A stretch of 64,000 nucleotides of DNA, taken from Limnomonas spitsbergensis (Eukaryota; Chlorophyta; Chlorophyceae; Chlamydomonadales). This document shows, piece by piece, positions 55,696-64,000 of the stretch (its first letter is position 1; the number at the start of each line of letters is the position of its first letter). Both the position numbers and the translations under genes were made by a program. The stretch lies in assembly GCA_037349105.1 (NCBI GenBank), contig JAYJMM010000094.1, forward strand, positions 2,604,001-2,668,000. The letters are read 5' to 3'. Under the pieces are notes generated by a model. It saw nothing but the letters and a program-made list of their open reading frames with translations, was not told the DNA's origin and did not search any database.

Positions 55696-56044
55696 GAGAA
55701 GCAACTCGCAATAAGCATCTGGGGACCCCGATACTGTCGCGGGCCTTGCAACCCGCTCTCAACCCCAGCAGGTTCGCCCACCTGGTTCGACTACTAACGC
55801 TACGCTATGCTCCCTTCACTGGTGGTTTCAGCCATGCATAGTATTTTTACACCAATAGTATAGAGCATCCTGACCTGTCTACTAAGTAAATCAACTGCAT
55901 TCACTGATACCGAGTATTTAAAGCGGAAATGGTCCAGTGGTATGATGCTAGTGACATCCATACCTGGAGGATGAGGGATCGAACCTGCCAGACGATCTTC
56001 ACTCTCCCTCTGCCCAGAACGCCGGGATCCATGTTCCTGCCCCC

Positions 56045-56371
56045 TCATAAAGGAGGATGACATGGCTGCACCATGGCCCAGGCTGTGCATGGTAGCTGGA
56101 ATTGAGCCCAGTCATCCCCTACCTGCCCCACGTGGCCGAGCATAAAGAAGGGCCCAGCGGGTATGCACTGTTCTAAACTGATATTTACAACCCTGATCAG
56201 ACTTTCCCCAGCCCCATTGGAAGGAACTTTTGGTTTAACCACCCCAAACTCCATCAACCCCTCATCCAGGGCCATCTCAGGGGTGAAAATCTGTTTGTCA
56301 GATCGTTGCCAAAGCAGTCCCCATCCTGAAGATCGCCAACAGTGACTTCTCACCCCAAGATCAACGACCAT
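56045..56371 (-). mobile_element. Possible Ty3/gypsy-type polyprotein fragment
   Basis: A 108-codon frame containing GVVKPKV, SLIRVVNISLEQ and FMLGHVGQVGDD. This resembles the stretch between protease and reverse transcriptase in gypsy-type polyproteins, where a VRVVN-like motif is followed by a KGT/LG motif. No other domain is present, so it would be a small remnant. The call is tentative. Confidence 0.3.
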
Positions 56372-57129
56372 AATCGGCTTTAAGGATCAACCAGGGCACC
56401 AAGCCTTTCAATATTTAACACAAATGGACAATTATATTTTGCCTCCTTGGGGACTGGTGCTTTCCCTTTTTGTCTCTCTCTTGCTCATTCTTAGGTCCGC
56501 CTTTCAGTTTTCTGAAGGGGGTGTTTTTCTTTGTCCATTGTGCTCCTCTCTGTCTTTCCTCCTGCCTTTAGCCCCCCCCCCCTCCAAACGAGACGGGAAA
56601 AAGGAAAGCCCGTAGGACTGCAGGTTTTTTTTCTTTAGTCGGGGCCGACCATTAGCGAAGCTAAGGGGTGGGAGGCCCTGGCTTGTGTGGATCGTTTAGT
56701 AGAGATTCTTGAAGGCTAGTCTCTTCAGGGGCAGGGGATACGGTTTGCCTGACCTTTTTGTTGTTGTTCTTGTTGTTTGGAAGGTGAACTTGCTTTCATT
56801 TCTTCCCTCTTGTGCCTTCTCTCTTGTGTTTTCTAAGTGAATTTTTGTTTGCAGACGTGGCCGAGCTTTTTTAAAGCAGGGCCCAGAGGTGTAAGAAGTG
56901 TGTAACGTCATTAACAGATGTAAGGAAAGTGGACTTGTCACATGCCAATGACGTTACACCTCTTCGCCGTGCTCAAAAGGCACGGCCACGTGGGCGTCCA
57001 AAGTTGAGAGAAGGAAGCTGAAGGCAAGAGGAGAGGAAAGAAAAGGGACATCAAGGAGAAAGAAAATATACCCTTTAAAAAGTAAAGGCAGTGCGAAGTT
57101 CTCCTGCTGCCCCTGTAGAGTCAAGCCCT
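56372..57129. other. Non-coding stretch with fold-back motifs
   Basis: No gene supported. Inverted pairs are visible: gtaacgtcatt with aatgacgttac (56900-56957), and gacgtggccgagcttttt with aaaaggcacggccacgtggg (56855-56993). These are nested in each other, giving a 150-bp imperfect fold-back. It may be the remains of a transposon end. Confidence 0.4.
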
Positions 57130-58080
57130 CAATTTATTAGTAAAGGACAAAAAGCAAGAGAGGAACACAAATGCCCCCCCTAAGAAGGATAACAAATCCG
57201 ATTTCCCAGCACCTAAAGATACTAGCTCTCGATGATGTTGAGCACATCCTCCACAAGAGCTATAGCCTCCCACACATGCCTGCCTGCATTCTCCACATGA
57301 CTGTCGTTGCCCCTTGCCCAGCACCACAGGCAGCAACATGTCTCACGCTCTTCACCGTTGCGCCGTCCTCTGGTGTCAGCCGTGCTATCCGCACCGAGCC
57401 GCAACCGTAAGTTTGTGCGCATACGAGCACACGCCCTGTTGCTGGTGCGGCTCCCACATGCGCCAACACTTGTTCCGCCCAAAGTAAAAATTTAACCAGC
57501 ACCACACAGTACCGCGCTCCTGTTGCTCCTCACCAGAGAGAGTAAAAGCGGAGATACAGTGCTGGTTCAAAGCGGCGGCCCTGTGTGACAGAGCCGAGCC
57601 CTTGCATGGAGCAAAAATACAAACGGAGCCAATTCATCGTCACAATTGCTGCAAGTTAAGTGTTTCAATACCGCCAATTACATAAACAAACACAATCAGT
57701 GCTCCAAAATATAAGAGGCGCGTTCACAGCGCACACGTGTTATAAAGAAGCACATGAAACAATCAAATTTTTGACAGTATCAAAGCACTTTGCGGCCGAG
57801 CTTTGGCCTGTTTCTGGTTACCCACAAAGAATCAACACCATACGATTACCCGCCAGTCGCCGACGCAATAATCCCTGCCCCTACGGAACTCCCGTCTCAC
57901 CTACAGCCACCAAAATTTACCTACGACCCTCCTTATTCACCTTCGGTAGCCCTGTGCCTGCCGTAAGCTGGAACCAAGCGCTAAGGTGGCCAGCTGGACG
58001 CAGACCTGTGCTCGGTGGCGGGGTCCCTGGGGTCTCTTCTGCCGGGTGCCTCTGCACCTGCTTAATGGCAACCAACCCTA
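57130..58080 (-). mobile_element. LINE 3' remnant, interrupted
   Basis: Two pieces match the LINE at 39-41 kb on the minus strand. At 58080-57960 the frame reads GRRDPRDPATEHRSA, against GGDPRDPTTEHRSA there. At 57480-57222 it reads SRTSNRACARMRTNLRLRLG and STADTRGRRNG, ending NIIES then stop. The roughly 465 bp between (57490-57955) is absent from the other copy and may be a later insertion. No terminal repeats were found in it. Confidence 0.7.
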
Positions 58081-58224
58081 ACCAATAAGTGTTGCACCTC
58101 TGGGACGAGGACTTGTCACATGTCCAGAAGAGCCCAAGCCAAAAGTGTGGCCTGCTGCATCGATTGGCCTCCAGCGTTTCACCTGAAGATGTCTCCCTAA
58201 AACCCTGCATTAAGGGTGGACACG

Positions 58225-61200
58225 TTACACAATCTGGACACGGAATTCATCCTGCAGTCGGCCTGGCCGCCTGTCGACGCCACCGCTGTCCCCGCGCCCG
58301 CCCCCTGCCGATGTCGGTAAATGCGGGTGGGCAGGCCCCCCCACAGCATGCGGGGCCCCTGCCCGCTGGAGCCCCTGTCCCTCAGCTAGCAGCCGCTGAA
58401 ACCACACCGCCAACAGCCCTTTACGCGTGTAGTCGTCAGACCTGCAGGGATGTAGAAACAAGCAGGCAGAAACCCTTAAGTCCTGAAAGCTGACCAAGGG
58501 GCTGCAACGGAAAAAAATCATAATTTCAAACACACTTGCACCCCTGGTTCAACTCAATGACAGATGCCTCGCACCCCAGACATGACCGATGAACCAATGC
58601 AAGCCTAGCCTAGCAAAATGTCATTTCGTAAGGAGCTATGAATGTTGGTATGGTACACAAATGTGATACGGTACACAGAGTTTGAAAGTTATCTCAATCA
58701 GCACCAACAGGTACAACCGTGCGCCATTGCATGTAGAAACGAGAACATGATGAGCTGTCGTCCCACAGATCCTGAGCAAATAACAAAACCGGTCCAAGTT
58801 TGTCAATCCCTCACCTGACCAGCATGTCGTGTAGGTGTTGCAGCACGGCCGCCCTGGCCGCCCCCGGTGCCGCCGCAGCCACCACCCGCTCAGCCAGCGC
58901 CGCCGCCTCGGGCACCGCCCGCCACTCCGCCAGCAGCGGCAGGGAGCAGGCCAGGCTCACCAGAGCCGCCCCGCAAGCATCAGCTCCAGACGCATGATCG
59001 CTGCCTGACTGCTGAGTTAAAGAAGCGCCCGGCCGCTCAGGCCTTGAGTCAATGCCCATGGGCCGCACGCTGCTGGGTGATGTGTACAGTGCCGAGAAGT
59101 CAGGGACAGGCCGTGCAGGAGTGGCGCCACACACCGGCCCCTCCGCAAGTCTGTGGCTGGTGTCTTCATGCTCTGCATTTCCTGGGAGACGGGGGGTCTC
59201 AAGCCACTCGGCAGCAGCAGCAGCCACACTGCACAGGCTCCACATGACGGCTGCACCCGCCTGCACCGCAGCCGCCTCGCTGGAGGTTGCGCCGCTTGCA
59301 GGAGGGCTGTAGCCAGCATCTTGTTCTGCGTTGAGTAAGCGTCCGGCGGCCTCCGGTAGACCTGACACAAGCCCCTGGATCTGGCCGGGGGACATCCAAG
59401 GTTTCTGCAACAGTTGCATGGGTGCGTGCATGAGGTACCAGGCTTTGAACCACATCCCCGGCCAGCCCTGCAAAAACACGAACCTACCCATTGGCCACCC
59501 AAGGTCTAAGAGGAAGGGGCAACCGGCGCCTGTGATTCCTGTCATTGCCCACTTTGATTCTTGAACATTGTCTGTGTCTGTGTGTGGGTGTGGTTGTCTT
59601 TAACAAGTGGAGAAACAGGTCAGATTTCCAAAGACTCGCATGCTCACCCATGTCTCCAAAGATCTGTCACAAGTCCACTGGTCAGAGACCACTGGCATGA
59701 CATGCTATGTACACAACTACACATGCAGTCTCAGATCTGTCAAACTGTTCCGCCTTCAGACCTCTCCACCCTCAGGATCCTGAAACATGCAGGACCTGCA
59801 GTCTGAACCACCCAGATAATTGCACCAGGATCCAGATCTACAAGGTCTCGCACCTGTCAGGATCCAGATCTACAAGGTCTCGCACCTGCAAGGATCTGTG
59901 TACGTAGTACGGCAGCGCCCGGCAGGCCAGGTGCACCCGCCCCCCCTCGCACAGGGCCGCCAGGCAGGAGTTGAAGACGGAATGGGCAGCAAGACTAGCA
60001 CCCTCCTGGGAGCAATCAGACAAGCAGCCACACCCGTCAGGAGGACTGAGCAGACTTAAAGGGCTCAGGCCAGGGTGCAGGTGGATAATATGATATGATT
60101 TTGAAGCACAAAATGCACAAAATTGTGATAAATCAGCAAACTAAGCCCTACAAAAGCGAATTGTCATTCACAATTAATTAACTTATCAAGGGGTGGGGGA
60201 CACTTGGGTCACTATGGTGAGATGTAACCTGATATGTCATGTTTGGAATGCCTTCTGGGGTTTTGATACACCGTGTCAGCCCCTTCTCAGGTTTCCAGAC
60301 ATTTTATGAGAGATAGGTACCTGGGAGTGACGGATGAGCAGGTACGTGTATGGAAGCAGCCTCGAAACCACTGAATCTAGATCCTTCCCAGCCGCTGCCT
60401 CTGCTGCCACAGCGGGCAAGCATGCCGCCAAGGCGGGCAGCAGCACCAGCAGCTTCGAAACCACAACAGGGTCCACCTGCCACCGCGCAGGAGGCTCCCC
60501 CGTCAGCTGCGAAGGCTGTAGCGATTGTGACGGCTGTAACGGCAGCAGGAATCCACCATCCACAGCCATGACCTCAGCGGGCGCCCACCGCCCGACAGCC
60601 CCCGCGGGCTCGGCAGGATCCAGCAATTCCGAGTAGCATGGCAGCTGATCCAGCAGGAGACGGGCGCCACAGGATAAGCCTGATAACATCGGCAGCAACC
60701 GCGAGCTCAGCTCCGTAGCCAAAGAGAGACCAGGCACGCGACAGAATGTCACGTCTGACAGCACGCCCATCAGCTCTGCGGCGGCGGCTGCAGCTACTGC
60801 CTCCTGTCTGCTGAATGAGGCCGAGGTGGCCGTGGCTGCAGCTGCCGGCAGCACTGCAGTGTCGGCTGCCGTCAACGCGATGCTGGCAGCACACACATGC
60901 AACTTCTCCAGCACGTCACGCAGCGCACCTGGCGCGGATGGCGAAGCGGGCGCCGAAACAGCCGCCAGCCAGCGGCCGCGGTCAATGGCAGCAGCCAGCA
61001 CGGAGAAGGAGGTGCGAGCGCGGGCGGCACCGCGGCCGAGGGAGGCCATGATGGAGCGCTGCATGACTGACATTCCGGGAGGTGCCGGGTAGGCCGACGC
61101 AGCCGCACCCTCCTCCCTCAATGCATCGATGGCACACTTGGCTAGGAGGCCCACGTCACGGTACAATGGTCCCTGCAATGCAGTACAGCAGTTTTTCAGT

Positions 61201-63704
61201 GACGTGCCCTGATTAGGGTCCTGTACAGCGGTACAGAGGCCCCCCAGTGATATCGACATGATAGACAAGACAGAGAACTGGCATGTGGAGCGAGTTCAAA
61301 TTCAAAAATTGGACTGGTCGCCCACAACCCGCCTTACAGGCCTGAGCCCCAACCTCTGTAAGATCCTAAGAGACTCCTAGGCCCCAGCTAGAAGTTCTGA
61401 TCAGCACACCGGTGGCTTTGAAAACAGCCTGGCAGCATATCAGTGTCATTTGTGCATTCAAACACGTCAGTAAAAGGGGCAACAGGGGCAAGGTACCTGC
61501 ACATGGTTACGGAGCCAGTTCTGACATGACCCTGGATCCGCGCCTGCTGCCGCCAGCAGTAGCAAGTGCCTGATAGGAAGGCACGGGCCGAGCAGGAGCA
61601 GCTGCACAGCCATTCCTGGCAGCAAGGCCGCCGCCGCGCCCGGGGGCAACACCATCTGAAGCATTGTAAGGATGCCGGCCCCACCACCAACACGGCCGCT
61701 GCTGCCACAGCTGCTATTGATGGCAAAAGAGACGCTTCGTAGCCGGGCGTAGCAGTGGCCTGCTGCAAACCGTAGCAGCTCGAGAGGAAGTACAGCCGGA
61801 TCTGGACAAAACTCCCGTGCTGGCGTATGCCAATGCTGTTGCTGTTGTTGTTGCTGCTGTTGTTGCTGCTGTTGCTGCTGTCCAGCGACAGTTTGGAGTG
61901 CTGGCTGGAAATCCAAGCCGTGGCCCAGGGCTGATTCGTGGGAGCATGCCACCGACAAGGCTAACTGAATGCCAGATACCAGTGTCGACACTGCCGGACG
62001 TAGATCTAGTGGGAATCGGGCTAGCGGGTCTGCTGCCGCCACCTGCTGCTGCTGCTGCTGTAGTCCAGCCGCACCCTGCAGCGGCATCAGGCCCTCAAGC
62101 AGTGCGCAGGACAGCAGCAGCGAGCAGCTCGGGAGCAGGTCCAGAGTGGAAGCTGCTTGGAAGCTGTCACGTCCGTGCCCAGGTGGGCCTGCCCAGGTGG
62201 TGCTGCTGCGGCCTCTGCCCAGGTTGCCGTGGTGGTGTATCTGGCTTAAGTCATGGGCAGATTCCAGCTGTTGCGAGTTTATTGCAAGGCCATGGCAGTC
62301 CTCCCTGGAACCCACTGACCTAATAGGGGAGGCAGCGTCGCACAGCAAAAGAGCAACAGACTGAAGCGTCGAGGCAACCGGCTGTATGCCGTGCGAGCTA
62401 AGCCCCGGCTTCTGCTGCTGCTGCCGCCACCGCTGCTGCTGCTCCTGAACGAGGGCTTGCCCCACGGCCATCGAAAGCGCCCGGCCCAGGGCGGAGGTGC
62501 CCTGCAGTGTGCAGCAGTAAGCGCCGTACTGGCAGGCCTCCCCTCCCGGCGCTTTCCCCAGTGCTCCGCCTCTTGTCCTGGCTGGGGAGGAGGAGGGCAG
62601 TGCTCCGGAGAGAAGCAGCAGCTCATGTGCATGATTTAACTCAGACAGGCCCAGCAGGCGACTGAAGCCCTTCATGGACTCCCCTCCAGGGGGGCCTGTC
62701 GGTATGTGTGAGCTCCGAGGCACCGTGACGGAGCGGTGCACCATCAGGTAGTTAGAGAGAAGCCAGCTGCAGCGGGGCGGATCATCCTGCGCATGCACAA
62801 TGTAATGCATGGATCGTAGCGGGCAGGGGTTCACGTGTCGATCTTTCAAAACAAACACATATGTGGGGAGGCACTTGTGAAGGGCATGTGGATCTGGCGC
62901 TGCCATCTGCAGCGAGATGCTGCACTAGAAGAGTGACAAGAGATATACCTAATGCAATGCAGCAGATCTACATTGAACCAGAGGTAACTGAGGAATTATT
63001 GCCCCTCCGCCCCCTCCCCAGTGGCATTACAAAGCACGTCACCCTAATTGTGAGGCCAGTGCAAATCATTGCACACTGGAAGAGGTGCGATCATTAGGAG
63101 TGTGTCAAGGTTATGCTTTCCTTTCCGATGGCCGTCCCTTACTATAAAACATGCTAGCTGTTCATGGACTTAGACTAGCACCTCTCACACTCTTAGAGCG
63201 ATGATTGCAGGCACTGATACAAAGAAGCGCAGAGGTGCAATCCACTTTCAACTGAGCTTCTACAACACCACCATCCAGATTCCAGGCCACACCCCGGAGC
63301 ATGACGATCCCATAAGAGGGAGTTGTGAAAAAAAGACAAGCCAGGGGCGCAAACTCATATGCCCTGTGCAACTAGCCCTGGGCATGGACTCCACTCTCCC
63401 CCCCTCACAACAGGAAGACCCCCTCTAACATCCCTACCACCTCTGACAAGGAAGAACTTTTTTCAGACCCTCCCGCTCACCAGGAAGGCCTGCATGATTG
63501 ATGCAGTCCCCACTGCCAAGTCCTCTGCGCCCTGCAGCCCTTGCCCGGGCTGCTGCTGCTGGTGTTGCGGATGCAGGGGATCCGCCTCCAACAACGCACA
63601 CCCCGCCACTGCAATCGCATTAGACAGGGTGGCAGCTCCATACAGCCGCAACCCATCACAGGCACTAGCCCAGGCGTCCAGCTTGAGGGCAGGGTCCAAC
63701 AGAC
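58225..63704 (-). CDS. Large helical-repeat-like protein, 5' end beyond the window
   Basis: Exons 63704-63481, 62786-61497, 61172-60321, 60005-59886, 59467-58815 and 58441-58225 agree in phase and end in TAA. More exons lie to the right of the window. The encoded 1100-plus residues are Ala/Leu-rich, hydrophobic helices in the style of HEAT/armadillo solenoids: LRLYGAATLSNAIAVAGCAL, LLAKCAIDALREEGAAA, SKLLVLLPALAACLPAVAAE, AAHSVFNSCLAALCEGG, ACSLPLLAEWRAVPEAAAL. The last exon begins DDYTRKGLLAVWFQRLLAEG. A Gln tract (about 15 residues) and other Gln-rich loops lie in the 1290-bp exon. An importin/exportin-type or other solenoid protein is possible, but no family was recognised. The apparent TGA after MLVR at 58812 is read here as part of an AG|GTGAGG donor, because the next exon continues in phase. 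Confidence 0.8.
61835..61881 (-). repeat. CAG/CAA trinucleotide tract coding poly-Gln
   Basis: About 15 consecutive Gln codons (CAG and CAA mixed) inside the large exon of the helical-repeat-like gene. The mixed codons suggest an older, more stable tract than pure CAG. Confidence 0.85.
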
Positions 63705-64000
63705 CTGGACAGACAAAGTTCCGCGTCAATGAAAGAGTCGGGAATAACGGTATTTAGAGCGGGTCTTGGGGTTCAGGTTTCATAGATCCGGATTCAGTGC
63801 TCGAGAAGTGCTGAATATTCGAGTACCGTAGAGTAAAAGCATTGCCATCATATGCAAACAGGCGCTCATGGGCACTATGGTAACCAGTGAACAGGTGCAC
63901 CTAGGTATCATAACTCATAAGTGCGCCACTCGCCTAAGCAAGCAGTGCCGATGAAGACCAGCGCCGCCGGCAGCCACTCTGCCTGATGAGAAGCGCTGGT

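Larger units (their letters stand above)
54528..55733. mobile_element. Mutator-like non-autonomous element, 1206 bp, 10-bp target duplication
   Basis: The direct repeat ctgtcgcggg flanks both ends (54518-54527 and 55734-55743). The inverted termini begin TATCAGGGGTCCGCAGATGC (left) and TATCGGGGTCCCCAGATGC (right, reverse complement) and remain similar through TTGCGAGTTGCTTCTC to gtatacc, about 55 bp. Long TIRs with a 9-11-bp duplication are typical of Mutator-like elements. It lies upstream of the coiled-coil gene start. Confidence 0.8.

Noticed and set aside
55900..55990. tRNA-like segment (ggtccagtggtatgatgct ... ggatcgaacc)
   Set aside because: No complete cloverleaf with acceptor stem and anticodon arm could be drawn.
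58800..58816. TGA after MLVR as the stop of the helical-repeat gene
   Set aside because: The sequence is AG|GTGAGG, and the exon at 58441 resumes in the needed phase with a good acceptor and its own stop.

Overview
This window is nuclear DNA of a green alga, most likely a flagellate chlorophycean of the Chlamydomonadales type. The evidence is intron-rich genes with GT..AG borders, Ala/Gln-rich coiled-coil proteins, a TGTAA-type polyadenylation word after one gene, LINE, hAT, Mutator-like and zinc-finger TIR elements, very abundant minisatellites, and a B9-domain gene of the ciliary transition zone. The genus is a guess; Haematococcus-like repeat content is one possibility. No prokaryotic operon, CRISPR array, rRNA or tRNA was seen.

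Layout: six host genes were traced, all on the minus strand. (1) A helical protein of unknown function, cut by the left edge (about 367-4052). (2) A B9D1-like gene, 6601-17065, nine exons joining in phase to 341 codons. (3) A hypothetical gene, 18554-20470. (4) An EF-hand protein, 29617-38043, seven exons, 657 codons. (5) A 1418-codon coiled-coil, golgin-like protein, 42241-54332, 18 exons. (6) A large helical-repeat-like protein cut by the right edge, 58225-63704 onward. Gene models were built by hand from acceptor and donor sites plus phase. The complete B9D1, EF-hand and coiled-coil models each total a whole number of codons.

Between and inside the genes: a 3.7 kb TIR element with a zinc-finger ORF (22377-26042), a Mutator-like element with a 10-bp target duplication (54528-55733), five hAT-type MITEs of about 180-190 bp, LINE remnants at 39-41 kb and 57-58 kb, and quiet stretches at 20.5-22.4, 26.0-29.6 and 38.0-39.1 kb.

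The most unusual pattern is that many intronic tandem repeats are copies of the neighbouring splice junction. In the B9D1-like gene, two long arrays consist of units carrying the 3' splice site plus the first exon bases. A third array consists of units carrying the last exon bases plus the 5' splice site, and a fourth junction is duplicated two or three times. Smaller junction duplications occur in the coiled-coil gene, the helical-repeat gene and the left-edge gene. Acceptor-side arrays are pyrimidine-rich on the sense strand and donor-side arrays are purine-rich. The introns therefore hold dozens of decoy splice sites beside each true one.
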